Of a DNA stretch of 64,000 nt, positions 1 to 7,814 are shown piece after piece. The notes beneath the pieces were generated by a model. That model searched no databases. It saw only the letters and a list, made by a program, of their open reading frames with translations, and was not told where the DNA came from. This DNA comes from Paenalcaligenes sp050487225. Lineage in GTDB: Bacteria > Pseudomonadota > Gammaproteobacteria > Burkholderiales > Burkholderiaceae_B. The number at the start of each line of letters is the position of its first letter. The first letter of the stretch is position 1. The DNA lies in assembly GCF_050487225.1 (NCBI RefSeq), contig NZ_JBKQGY010000001.1, positions 744,001 to 808,000 on the forward strand, given 5' to 3'. The translations under genes were made by a program, and so were the position numbers.

Positions 1-270
1 ATAAGCGAGCATTCATAACGGACACTGCAATCCTGTAGATTCAGCTTGCACAGCCAGTGGGGAATAATGTGGCCGTGCTAACTACGTGCTCTAAGGGCAC
101 AGAAAACGCTAAAAAACCACATGCTAAACTTGCCTAGCCAATAACAACAATAATCGCATAATGTATATTATGTAAAGTCAATAAAATACGAACCTGTACA
201 GGCAGATCCCTCTTCATATATATCAGACCGTACACTACCACCTACAAGCTGCATCCTTGGGTTTATAGCA
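1..270. other. Left-edge region without a supported gene
   Basis: No reading frame of convincing length crosses the left edge. The only frame open from base 1 closes after about a dozen codons. A short hairpin, GTGC...GCAC, lies near base 90. The region is AT-rich from about 120 on and probably carries the promoter of the gene at 271. No tRNA or known RNA family was recognised. Confidence 0.4.
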
Positions 271-1053
271 ATGATTTCATACGTAGCAACCGGCAGTATC
301 TATTCCATCCAACAGCTAGGTCTCAGCGCCGCTGCAGGCGGTATGTTTGCCGTTGTCTACCTAATGGCCTTGTTAGCCATTCTGCTTGCCGTCGTATTAT
401 CACTCTGGGGCTTATGGCGCTACATCAAAGCCAAACAAGGTAAACCACGTCCTCCATTATCGCTGCCTGTGCGGCTGTTGGTCATTGTCGTGGCTATCTA
501 TCCTATATGGTTTGGATTGATGTATGCCCAAGTTTGGTATTCAGGTTATCAAACGGATCAAGCACGAAAGGCCGAAAACATACGCCGTTTTGGCCCTCTG
601 GAAAAGAACACGAGATTTGGTGAAATGGAGCTTGTGGCCGGCACGCTTATCAACCGTGGTGACCCCTGGCGTTTTAAAGACCTGCCGCAACAGGATCCGT
701 TGCTAGATTTGAAGGCAGTACGCTTCAAGGAGCCCACGCTTGTCGCTGGTGTATTAGCCTATGCAATGTCGGTAGAGGGATCCAGCCTAACCGTTGAATT
801 AGCTCAAGAATATCAATTAGATACGCCTGAACTATCTAGGCATTGCCCAGTAGGTTTTGTGCTGCTGTATAACTTCCCGAATCGCCGAATTACGGAAAAA
901 CAACGCCTAGAGCCACCCTATACCTGGTTCACACCTAGTCAATGGCAGCCTAACAGCTGTTTTCAGACCACAGGAAGCGTGATGGTGATGGACATGAACC
1001 AGCACGGCATTTATTTCCCTAAAGCTGGTGCACCTTATACACCTAAAAAATAA
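271..1053 (+). CDS. Hypothetical two-TM membrane protein (260 aa)
   Basis: I do not recognise this family. Two hydrophobic segments are visible at about residues 22-48 and 66-86, separated by a short basic loop (KAKQGKPR). A hydrophilic domain of about 170 residues follows and contains two cysteines (contexts RHCPVG and NSCFQ), possibly a disulfide if that domain is periplasmic. The ATG at 271 is the first in frame, but no strong ribosome-binding site precedes it. No operon partner is evident; the next gene is 180 bp away. Coding status rests on the long open frame and the plausible membrane topology. Confidence 0.6.
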   Translation: MISYVATGSIYSIQQLGLSAAAGGMFAVVYLMALLAILLAVVLSLWGLWRYIKAKQGKPRPPLSLPVRLLVIVVAIYPIWFGLMYAQVWYSGYQTDQARKAENIRRFGPLEKNTRFGEMELVAGTLINRGDPWRFKDLPQQDPLLDLKAVRFKEPTLVAGVLAYAMSVEGSSLTVELAQEYQLDTPELSRHCPVGFVLLYNFPNRRITEKQRLEPPYTWFTPSQWQPNSCFQTTGSVMVMDMNQHGIYFPKAGAPYTPKK

Positions 1054-1067
1054 TGATCACAGGGATT

Positions 1068-1090
1068 AGAAAGGGCTACCCCGCCCTGTC
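1068..1090 (+). terminator. Weak hairpin after the 260-aa gene
   Basis: A short stem AGGGC/GCCCT lies just downstream of the stop codon. It lacks a clear T-tract, so it is only a possible terminator. Confidence 0.25.
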
Positions 1091-1232
1091 TGATCTGTAA
1101 ACTATCTGTATTGATGAAACTCTATCTTCCGTTAGTTGCATTATTTAGACTGGTCATGTGTGGTTAACGGCTTGTACTCTTGTTGTCCTATTATTATTGA
1201 TGCTACCTACGGTCACTCTGTGACAAAATACC

Positions 1233-1553
1233 ATGTCACAATCGCCTAAGACTCCATCTGTCGCTGTATGGGTACATTGGATTCCGTATGCGCAAGGCGG
1301 TAAGAAAACGCTGCCTCAAGATCATTTGTACTACGTCGTCACTGAAGCTCTGCCTTGCACACTACCTGATCCATGTGCATGGTCATTAGTACTAGCAATT
1401 ACTGAGAATGACGACGCTGCTGACGAGCATAGATATGGCGTAGGCTACGCGCATTTTCTGATGGATAACGCACCCAGTGCATTGCTCATATCAGGCTTCA
1501 CCGTAGCTATTTACGAAGGACCTCACAAGGTGGGTTTGGTAGAGGTTATCTAA
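1233..1553 (+). CDS. Hypothetical protein (106 aa)
   Basis: Small soluble protein of unknown family. It has no signal peptide and no membrane segment. It is rich in aromatic residues near the start (VAVWVHWIPY) and acidic in the middle (ENDDAADEH). It is read from an ATG at 1233 with no clear Shine-Dalgarno and runs convergently toward a LysR gene 28 bp away. A short stem spans its stop codon (1538-1570). The size and isolation leave open that it is an orphan gene. Function cannot be assigned. Confidence 0.5.
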   Translation: MSQSPKTPSVAVWVHWIPYAQGGKKTLPQDHLYYVVTEALPCTLPDPCAWSLVLAITENDDAADEHRYGVGYAHFLMDNAPSALLISGFTVAIYEGPHKVGLVEVI

Positions 1554-1570
1554 ATCCAGACGCCTCTACC
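1538..1570. terminator. Possible bidirectional terminator hairpin
   Basis: An 8-bp perfect inverted repeat, GGTAGAGG...CCTCTACC, with a 17-nt loop lies between two convergent genes and overlaps the stop codon of the 106-aa ORF. There is no good T-tract, so confidence is low. Confidence 0.3.
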
Positions 1571-1581
1571 CTACTTCGCTG

Positions 1582-2481
1582 CTACAACATGCTTTTACGT
1601 TGAAAGGCTGCAGGTAGGTTTTCCAGTAAATACTCAAGCAAAATGCGTACACGCTGAGGTATATAGTGGTTACTAGGCAATACCGCATAAATACCTAGTT
1701 TGTTATGACAGTATTCATCCAGCACAGACACTAACGATCCGTTCTCTAGGTATTCCCACGCTATAAAATCAGGTAGCAGCGTTAGCCCAAGACCATGCAC
1801 TGCCGCTTGTGCTAAGGCATCACCATTATTCGCCTGCACACGCCCTGAAGTGTTGATGCCAATGGTTTTACCCTCCACCTCAAACATCCACCGGTTGTCC
1901 TGCCGGTACTGCAAACAGATATGTTCCGTTAAATCGCTAGGGTGTTTGGGTGTGCCATGGCGTTTTAAGTAGTCTCTCGAAGCCACCATCATTAATCTGC
2001 ACTCGCCCAGTCTACGCACGATATCGTTTGGGGCTGGTTCTTTGGTGACGCGTATGGCCACATCTAAACCTTGTTCACTGGTATTCACCAGATTATCGTC
2101 ATATTCCAACTGCAGATTGACTTCAGGGTACTCAGCAACAAAACGAGCCAATACCGGCGCTAAGTGACGCACACCAAAGCTTAATGGCAAGCTAATGCGA
2201 ATCATCCCTTTGGGTAATAAACGCTCTTCTTGTATTTCACTTTCTGCACTTTCTACCAAATCCACAATGGCTTTGGCACGCTCTAGATACAGCCTACCTG
2301 CTGATGTGAGTGCCTGTTTGCGGGTACTACGAATGATGAGCTGTACACCGAGCTGCTTTTCCAAGGCCGCAATTTGACGCGTCACTACTGATCTATCTAC
2401 CCCCATTTGCTCAGCAACTGCAGCAAAACTACCCTGCTCAGCAACCTGGATGAAGAGAGTTATGAAGTCCAATCTGCTCAT
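1582..2481 (-). CDS. LysR-family transcriptional regulator
   Basis: A 299-residue LysR-type regulator of normal family length. The N-terminal winged helix-turn-helix occupies about residues 1-60 (recognition region around MGVDRSVVTRQIAALEKQLG). An effector-binding domain follows from about 88 to 295. It is transcribed away from the cytochrome b561-YceI operon, and the 97-bp gap holds an inverted repeat of LysR type, so it probably controls that operon and itself. The inducer is unknown. Similarity to the CrgA/YafC-like subgroup is an impression only. Confidence 0.9.
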   Translation of the reverse strand: MSRLDFITLFIQVAEQGSFAAVAEQMGVDRSVVTRQIAALEKQLGVQLIIRSTRKQALTSAGRLYLERAKAIVDLVESAESEIQEERLLPKGMIRISLPLSFGVRHLAPVLARFVAEYPEVNLQLEYDDNLVNTSEQGLDVAIRVTKEPAPNDIVRRLGECRLMMVASRDYLKRHGTPKHPSDLTEHICLQYRQDNRWMFEVEGKTIGINTSGRVQANNGDALAQAAVHGLGLTLLPDFIAWEYLENGSLVSVLDEYCHNKLGIYAVLPSNHYIPQRVRILLEYLLENLPAAFQRKSML

Positions 2482-2494
2482 TGTTGTAATAAAT

Positions 2495-2509
2495 GCAATT
2501 GATAATTGT
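2495..2509. promoter_or_regulatory. Candidate LysR operator
   Basis: The dyad CAATT-GAT-AATTG sits between the divergent LysR gene and cytochrome b561 gene. It lies 14 bp from the LysR start codon, where an autoregulatory LysR site is expected. The assignment is inference from symmetry and position. Confidence 0.4.
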
Positions 2510-2578
2510 GGAACTAAACTGTTTTACATCAATCAAACAGGCTAAAGTAGATATCTCACCAAATTTTACGAGGTTTAC

Positions 2579-3121
2579 ATGGTTCACCGCTATGCGTGGT
2601 CATTGCGACTATTGCATTGGCTCATGGCTGCTCTGCTCATAGGCATGCTGGCATTGGGCTTATACATGAAGGCACTACCGTTTTCCCCAGCTAAATTACA
2701 GCTTTATTCGTGGCATAAGTGGATTGGTATCACACTCATGGCATTGGTAGTGCTTCGTCTTATAGTCCGTTTCTTGACTGCAAAACCTCGTTACCCTTCT
2801 CACATGGGGCCTACTACTAAAATGTTGGCTCACCTGGGACACTGGCTATTGTACGTGCTTATGCTTTGTATCCCATTATCTGGCTGGTTGATGAGTTCGG
2901 CTAAAGGCTTTCAAACTGTCTGGTTTGGTGTGTTACCGTTGCCTGACCTCATCCAAAAAGATCTTCCTTTGGGTGAGCAATTAGTCGTCGTTCACGGCTG
3001 GCTTAACTGGTTGTTTATTGCGGTACTCGCTGGGCATATTGTGGCCGCACTGAAACACCAGTTCATGGATCGCGACGCGATCTTTCACAGAATCTCTCTG
3101 TCCCCTACTAAAAAGGACTAA
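2579..3121 (+). CDS. Cytochrome b561 (CybB/YceJ-like)
   Basis: A four-helix, di-heme inner-membrane cytochrome b of 180 residues, the usual CybB length. Hydrophobic helices lie at about 8-30, 46-66, 84-106 and 136-160. Histidines H13, H46, H139 and H153 are placed like the heme b ligands of E. coli CybB. Known members move electrons between quinol and periplasmic acceptors, including superoxide. The gene is followed 4 bp later by a YceI protein, the same pairing as yceJ-yceI in E. coli. YceI proteins bind isoprenoids, so the module may handle quinones at the periplasmic face. Confidence 0.93.
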   Translation: MVHRYAWSLRLLHWLMAALLIGMLALGLYMKALPFSPAKLQLYSWHKWIGITLMALVVLRLIVRFLTAKPRYPSHMGPTTKMLAHLGHWLLYVLMLCIPLSGWLMSSAKGFQTVWFGVLPLPDLIQKDLPLGEQLVVVHGWLNWLFIAVLAGHIVAALKHQFMDRDAIFHRISLSPTKKD

Positions 3122-3125
3122 GACC

Positions 3126-3677
3126 ATGAACAAAAAAATACTTGGTGCCTGCTTACTAGCAGTTAGCCCACTATGGGCTCATGCTGCCACCTTTGATAAA
3201 TTCGTTCCGGCAGATAGCAAAATTGGCTTCACCTACTCACAAATGGGCGTAAGCCTTGATGGTGAATTTAAAAAATTTGACGGTACGTTATCCTTTGATC
3301 CAGCCAATGCTGAGGCAGCTAAAGTCACGCTGTCTGTGCCACTGTCTGATATAGACACCGGCAGCGCTGAAGGCAACGATGAGGTTGCTAATAAAGACTG
3401 GTTCAATACCGCAGCACACCCAGCTGCTAGCTTTGAGAGCACAGCCATCACCGTGGATGGCGATGGCTACAAAGTCGAGGGCAACCTCACCATTAAAGGC
3501 GTGAGCAAAACCATTAGCTTCCCCGCCACCTTCGTTGAAAACGGTGACACTGGTACGTTTGAAGGTAAGTTTGTTGTACAACGAGGCGACTTCAATGTAG
3601 GTGAAGGCGCTTGGTCTACTTTTGATATCGTCGCAAACGATGTCAACGTTAACTTTTCTATTGTGGCAGCACAGTAA
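3126..3677 (+). CDS. YceI-family periplasmic lipid-binding protein (copy 1)
   Basis: A 183-residue YceI-like protein with an N-terminal signal peptide (about residues 1-20, ending AHA). The mature part is a lipocalin-like beta-barrel with typical family features: an SKIGFTYSQMG-like strand near the start, LSFDPAN, and the signature GNLTIKGVSKTISFP in the middle. The family binds polyisoprenoids or quinones in the periplasm. It follows the cytochrome b561 gene closely (4 bp) and is followed 21 bp later by a second YceI gene, making a three-gene operon. Confidence 0.93.
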   Translation: MNKKILGACLLAVSPLWAHAATFDKFVPADSKIGFTYSQMGVSLDGEFKKFDGTLSFDPANAEAAKVTLSVPLSDIDTGSAEGNDEVANKDWFNTAAHPAASFESTAITVDGDGYKVEGNLTIKGVSKTISFPATFVENGDTGTFEGKFVVQRGDFNVGEGAWSTFDIVANDVNVNFSIVAAQ

Positions 3678-3698
3678 TTTCTCTTAGGAGCTCATTTC

Positions 3699-4280
3699 AT
3701 GTTGAAAAAAACACTGCGTACTACCGCCCTGACAACATTGGCTGCCCTGCTGAGCAGCGCTGCAATCGCTGCCCCAGTAACTTTTGGCATTGATGATTCC
3801 CATACTTTCTCTCGTATTTCTTACGATCACATGGGCTTCAGCACACAGCTAAACCGTTTTGACAAAACCAGCGGTACCGTTGTGCTGGATCAAGAAGCTA
3901 AAGATGGCCAAGTGGATATCGAAATCGATACACGCAGTATCAGCACTGGCCACGACGGGTTTAACCAGCACATCCAAGGCGCAGACTTCTTGGATACAGC
4001 GAATTTCCCTACTGCTACATTCAAATCCAGCAAAATCAACTTTGATGGCGACAAACCCGTCTCTGTTGAAGGTGATTTGACCATCAAAGGCGTGACCAAA
4101 CCTGTCACACTGGAAATTACTCGCTTCGTTCGTAAAGAGCACCCAATGATGAAAAAAGATACCATTGGCGCTGATGCTCAAGTTGTAATCAAGCGTTCTG
4201 ATTTCAACGCTGGCAAATTTGCACCAGGCGTTGGTGACGAAGTCACTATCGGTATTGCGCTGGAAGCCATGGCTAAGTAA
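3699..4280 (+). CDS. YceI-family periplasmic lipid-binding protein (copy 2)
   Basis: A second YceI-like protein of 193 residues, with a signal peptide (about 1-25, ending AIAA) and the family signature GDLTIKGVTKPVTLE. It also carries IDDSHTFSRISYDHMG near the mature start. A strong Shine-Dalgarno (TAGGAG) lies about 10 bp upstream of the ATG. It is clearly diverged from the neighbouring copy, so the two probably bind different ligands or partners. A strong hairpin terminator follows. Confidence 0.93.
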   Translation: MLKKTLRTTALTTLAALLSSAAIAAPVTFGIDDSHTFSRISYDHMGFSTQLNRFDKTSGTVVLDQEAKDGQVDIEIDTRSISTGHDGFNQHIQGADFLDTANFPTATFKSSKINFDGDKPVSVEGDLTIKGVTKPVTLEITRFVRKEHPMMKKDTIGADAQVVIKRSDFNAGKFAPGVGDEVTIGIALEAMAK

Positions 4281-4298
4281 GCCTACGTTTCTCGCATA

Positions 4299-4324
4299 AA
4301 AATGGGCCCTTAGGGGCCCATTTT
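4299..4324. terminator. Rho-independent terminator, bidirectional
   Basis: An 11-bp perfect stem AAAATGGGCCC/GGGCCCATTTT with a 4-nt loop lies between convergent yceI and arsC. A/T tracts on both sides let it serve both strands. Confidence 0.85.
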
Positions 4325-4344
4325 CGTACTAGCTAAAGCAGTAA

Positions 4345-4683
4345 CTAGAGAATTTCTTCTACGACTTCTTTAGGTCGGCATAACCGTGTGCCTTTTTCGG
4401 TGACCACAAACGGCCTATTCATCAAGATAGGATGTGCTGCCATTGCTTCCAACAACTGTTCATCGGTTGCCGACTCAAGCCCTAACTCGGTGTACAAGCT
4501 TTCTTTAGTGCGAACTGCGTCTTTTACCGACAAATTAGCATCAGCAATCAGTTTTCGCAGGCCCTCTTTATCCAGAGGAGTTTTCAGGTATTCGATAACG
4601 GTTACCTTGTGTCCTGCTTCCTCTAAACGCGCCAAGGTGTTGCGCGACGTACCGCAACGCGGGTTATGGTAAATTGTGCTCAT
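4345..4683 (-). CDS. arsC: Arsenate reductase, glutaredoxin type (ArsC)
   Basis: A 112-residue ArsC of the thioredoxin fold. The catalytic cysteine is C10 in NPRCGTSRN. Arginines that bind the oxyanion in the plasmid R773 enzyme have counterparts in VRTK, NRP and LCRP near the C-terminus (HPILMNRPFVV, GTRLCRPKE). The family reduces arsenate to arsenite with glutathione and glutaredoxin. It stands alone: there is no arsR, arsB or acr3 nearby, so a resistance role is not proven by context. It is shorter than R773 ArsC (141 aa) but typical of chromosomal forms. Confidence 0.9.
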   Translation of the reverse strand: MSTIYHNPRCGTSRNTLARLEEAGHKVTVIEYLKTPLDKEGLRKLIADANLSVKDAVRTKESLYTELGLESATDEQLLEAMAAHPILMNRPFVVTEKGTRLCRPKEVVEEIL

Positions 4684-4772
4684 ATTCCGGTTATGTGTAG
4701 TGATCTATAGGTTAGCCATTGTAGCCAAATCACCCGCCTCTGACCTCAGCATCTTATTTTGAAGGTATATCC

Positions 4773-5474
4773 ATGATTGATTTGTATTACTGGACAACAC
4801 CCAACGGCCACAAAATCACGCTTTTTCTCGAAGAATGTGGTTTGGAATATAAGATCAACCCCATTAATATAGGCAAGGGTGACCAATTCGAACCGGCCTT
4901 CCTACGCATTGCCCCCAACAACCGCATCCCTGCTATTGTGGATCACACCCCTACGGATGGCGGCGAGGCCATTTCAGTCTTTGAGTCTGGGGCGATCTTA
5001 CAGTATTTGGCTGAGAAAACCGGTAAGTTCTTGCCTACTGATCTACGTACACGCACTCAAGTCATGGAATGGCTATTCTGGCAGATGGCAGGTTTAGGCC
5101 CTATGGCTGGTCAAAACCATCATTTCAACGTCTACGCCCCCGTTAAACTTGAGTACGCTATAGACCGATACGTGCGTGAAACCGCTAGACTGTATAAAGT
5201 GCTTAATACACGTTTAGAAGGCCGTGACTACATCGTAGACGAGTACTCAATTGCTGACATGGCGTGCTACCCGTGGGTTAAACCGCACGTTCAACAGCAG
5301 CAAGATTTGAATGACTTCCCGCATCTCAAAGCGTGGTTTGAGCGTATAAGCCAACGCCCTGCTACACAGCGTGCTTATGCACTGGTAGACAGCATCAACC
5401 CTGCTGCAGGTACTCATGATGATGCCGCTAAAAAAATCCTCTTTGGCCAAGACGGCAAATCCACACAACCCTAA
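4773..5474 (+). CDS. Glutathione S-transferase family protein (YfcG-like)
   Basis: A 233-residue two-domain GST. The N-terminal thioredoxin-like domain (about 1-88) has the start LYYWTTPNGHKITLFLEECG and the glutathione-binding turns NRIPAIVDH and FESGAILQYLAEKTG. The all-helical C-terminal domain contains the N-capping box motif SIADMACYPWV. The TPNG/K start and the strong YfcG resemblance suggest a Nu-class disulfide-bond reductase rather than a conjugating enzyme. It is followed 12 bp later by a lipoprotein gene and may be co-transcribed with it. Confidence 0.9.
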   Translation: MIDLYYWTTPNGHKITLFLEECGLEYKINPINIGKGDQFEPAFLRIAPNNRIPAIVDHTPTDGGEAISVFESGAILQYLAEKTGKFLPTDLRTRTQVMEWLFWQMAGLGPMAGQNHHFNVYAPVKLEYAIDRYVRETARLYKVLNTRLEGRDYIVDEYSIADMACYPWVKPHVQQQQDLNDFPHLKAWFERISQRPATQRAYALVDSINPAAGTHDDAAKKILFGQDGKSTQP

Positions 5475-5486
5475 CGGATCTCTTGC

Positions 5487-6266
5487 ATGACACGTTCTTC
5501 CAAATCCCTGTTTTGTGTTCTCGCATTAAGCGCTGCGTTGGCAGGGTGTGCCAGCACTGACCAACAAAGCCGCATTCCCCCCTTGACCGATGATGTCACA
5601 AGTGCCGATGGTGTATTTAGTCAGCCCGTAAAATGGTCTAAAAAACAACCAGACTGTAAAGGCCAATGCGCGACCTTAAGCGTAGACAGCTTAGTGTTCC
5701 CTGGTAACAGAGAACTCACTGAGCTGGTGGACACCGCTCTGGCCACAATGACAGGGATGGGGGAAACCACGCTACAAACCTCTATTGAGGACTTCGAGCA
5801 GCATTATTGGAAAACAGCTGGCCCACGTGACGAAGTCTTATTGGCAGCCAAAACTCGCTACCGTAACAAAGACATCACCACGTTAGAGCTGGGGTCCTGG
5901 CAATATTTCACCGGTGCCGCACACGGTATGTCGGCCACGCAGTTCATCAATTGGGATAACCAACGAAAAACCCCTATTGCGTTAGACCAAATGCTGCAAC
6001 GAGGTGAGAAAGATGCGTTTATCAGCGCACTACGCCAGGCCCATACACAATGGCTAGCCACTCAAGAAGACGCCATTGAAAACCTCGAGCGTTACCGCCG
6101 TTTATGGCCGTTTCAGCCTAGCGATAACGCAGGCATTACCGACAAAGGCATTGTGGTGAAATACGACGCTTATGCTATTGCCCCCTACTCGTCGGGCCAG
6201 CCTGAGTTACTCATCCCTTATTCAGCATTACGCGGTATCTTAAAACCTGCCTATTTACCTGAATAA
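5487..6266 (+). CDS. Lipoprotein with DUF3298/RsiV-like domain
   Basis: A 259-residue protein with a lipoprotein signal peptide; the lipobox LAGC puts the lipidated cysteine at residue 21. The mature part resembles the RsiV/DUF3298 fold: an N-terminal segment followed by a region with LELGSWQYFTGAAHGMSA (the G-AH-G block typical of the family) and a C-terminal VKYDAYAIAPYSSGQ strand pair. Family members are extracytoplasmic; in Bacillus RsiV binds lysozyme. Here the role is unknown. It is terminated by a strong hairpin. Confidence 0.78.
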   Translation: MTRSSKSLFCVLALSAALAGCASTDQQSRIPPLTDDVTSADGVFSQPVKWSKKQPDCKGQCATLSVDSLVFPGNRELTELVDTALATMTGMGETTLQTSIEDFEQHYWKTAGPRDEVLLAAKTRYRNKDITTLELGSWQYFTGAAHGMSATQFINWDNQRKTPIALDQMLQRGEKDAFISALRQAHTQWLATQEDAIENLERYRRLWPFQPSDNAGITDKGIVVKYDAYAIAPYSSGQPELLIPYSALRGILKPAYLPE

Positions 6267-6269
6267 ACA

Positions 6270-6303
6270 AAAAACCGCTTGGGGATTCTCAAGCGGTTTT
6301 TTT
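6270..6303 (+). terminator. Rho-independent terminator
   Basis: An 11-bp stem AAAACCGCTTG/CAAGCGGTTTT with an 8-nt loop and a T-tract lies immediately after the lipoprotein stop codon. It also has an A-tract on the other side and may serve the leftward gene ending at 6342. Confidence 0.9.
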
Positions 6304-6341
6304 ATAGCGGACGCAGTACACCCACGTAGTCACACCCCACG

Positions 6342-7646
6342 TTACTGCTTTCTGAAGCGCCACTTTTTCATGGATGTCACGGTTAACCCCGCCAAATACC
6401 GTACCGACTCATCCGTATCCATCTGAGCTAATGTTGCCAGCAGTGCCTGTATAGGCTCTACGCCTTGCGCCCCTAGCGACTCGCCTACGGTTCTTTCATC
6501 CAAAACGCAGGCTGCATGACGCCTAACCACAGCAAAAGGCGATGAGAGGCCTCTACACGCCTCTGGCACATCGCTTACGCCAATGGTGCAGTAACTAGAG
6601 CCCGGCTCTAACACCTCTTCTGCTTTTCCTTGCATCTCTGGACATGCGGTAAGCAGCTTTTCCAGCGGTTTATAATCCAATCGCACAGGTTTAGCTCCTC
6701 TATTTCTAAAGGCGCGTAGCGGTGCACAGTACGCCGTGACAACAGCGTCACTATGCTTAGCTGACTGTACCAACGACATCATCCAGTCAAAATCCCCAAG
6801 ATAGCCTAAAGCCGAGGCGCTCCAGTTCACTGTGCTAGGCTCTTTCGCTGTTATCACCAACTGACGCAGTGCCTCTATCGCCTTGGCATCCGCCTCACCA
6901 ATCAGCCCCAAGATCATCGCCACTTTCCAAACATGATTACGCTGCGCTAAGGCATCGAGTAATGCCGGTATGGCTGCCGCACCACACGCAATTACCCACT
7001 TCTCTGCCTCTTCTCCGTCTATGCCCTCATAACTGCCCAAACGCTGTGTGTAGCAAGCCGCCTGCTCGGCCACGGGTAAGGTTGCAATACGCTGACGCTC
7101 TTGCTCTGTTGCATCTAACTCTGGAAAGTGATGAAAAAACAGCTGTTTAGGTATACTTTGCTGTGCTAAATCTGCACCGCCATATTCATCTTGAAAATAC
7201 ACCACAAAGTCTTTTGCAACCCGTTGGTCTTTGGCAAAGTGTTTACGTAACGCAGAGGCTACTTGCGCAACTGCGGTCATAAAGCGTTTCTCGGCCGCAT
7301 CCCACATAGCAACACTACCGCGATTCGCATAGGCTTCAAGTTCAGCCTCGTAGGCGGCTAGCGGCTCGCCCCCATATTCATCAGCATCCCAGTTCCAGTG
7401 CCAATCTACAGGGCTCCATTTCACCCCATCAAAGCACTCATCGCTCGCACGTCGATTAGGATGTTCTGCATCTAACATAGCCCTATTATTAGCCGCCAAC
7501 GACGGCATGCCTATCACGCTTTCTTGCTCTCTATAACTAGCAAAGAAAGCAGCCGCATACAGTGGCTCTACACCCTCAGATAACAGCGCTTCTAATTTGC
7601 ACTTTGCCGCCTCAAACAAGCATGCCTTAAATGCTTTCCAATCCAT
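6342..7646 (-). CDS. DUF4303-like protein with HEAT-like repeats
   Basis: A 434-residue cytoplasmic protein. The first part (about 1-140) resembles DUF4303: MDWKAFKACLFEAAK, a central KWSPVDWHW block and a following helix. The rest is helical and alanine-rich, with repeated AIPALLDALAQ..., AIEALRQLV and ALLATLAQ segments typical of HEAT-like repeats, where partner proteins usually bind. The ATG at 7646 is chosen over an in-frame GTG one codon upstream because an AAGGG motif lies 7 bp before it. DUF4303 has no known function. Such genes are often strain-variable, but no toxin gene lies next to it. Confidence 0.7.
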   Translation of the reverse strand: MDWKAFKACLFEAAKCKLEALLSEGVEPLYAAAFFASYREQESVIGMPSLAANNRAMLDAEHPNRRASDECFDGVKWSPVDWHWNWDADEYGGEPLAAYEAELEAYANRGSVAMWDAAEKRFMTAVAQVASALRKHFAKDQRVAKDFVVYFQDEYGGADLAQQSIPKQLFFHHFPELDATEQERQRIATLPVAEQAACYTQRLGSYEGIDGEEAEKWVIACGAAAIPALLDALAQRNHVWKVAMILGLIGEADAKAIEALRQLVITAKEPSTVNWSASALGYLGDFDWMMSLVQSAKHSDAVVTAYCAPLRAFRNRGAKPVRLDYKPLEKLLTACPEMQGKAEEVLEPGSSYCTIGVSDVPEACRGLSSPFAVVRRHAACVLDERTVGESLGAQGVEPIQALLATLAQMDTDESVRYLAGLTVTSMKKWRFRKQ

Positions 7647-7718
7647 CACATCCCTTAATCCTAAAACACAGCCACTGCGTACGGTACGCCGTTTTATGTC
7701 TTTGCTACTGGCCTAAAA

Positions 7719-7755
7719 CACAAAGCCGCTTAACGCGAGGGTAAGCGGCTTTGTG
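7719..7755 (-). terminator. Terminator of the ankyrin gene
   Basis: A perfect 14-bp stem CACAAAGCCGCTTA/TAAGCGGCTTTGTG. Read leftward it is followed by TTTT. It separates the ankyrin gene from the HEAT-like gene. Confidence 0.85.
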
Positions 7756-7814
7756 ATCAGCGTGTAAGCAAGCAGCACCTTAGAGGGCTGCCTCACAGTC
7801 ATCATGACACAGTA

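Noticed and set aside
60..120. Stretch resembling a 16S rRNA segment (GCTAACTACGTGC)
   Set aside because: Only about a dozen bases match; flanking bases do not fit rRNA and no tRNA or 23S is near.
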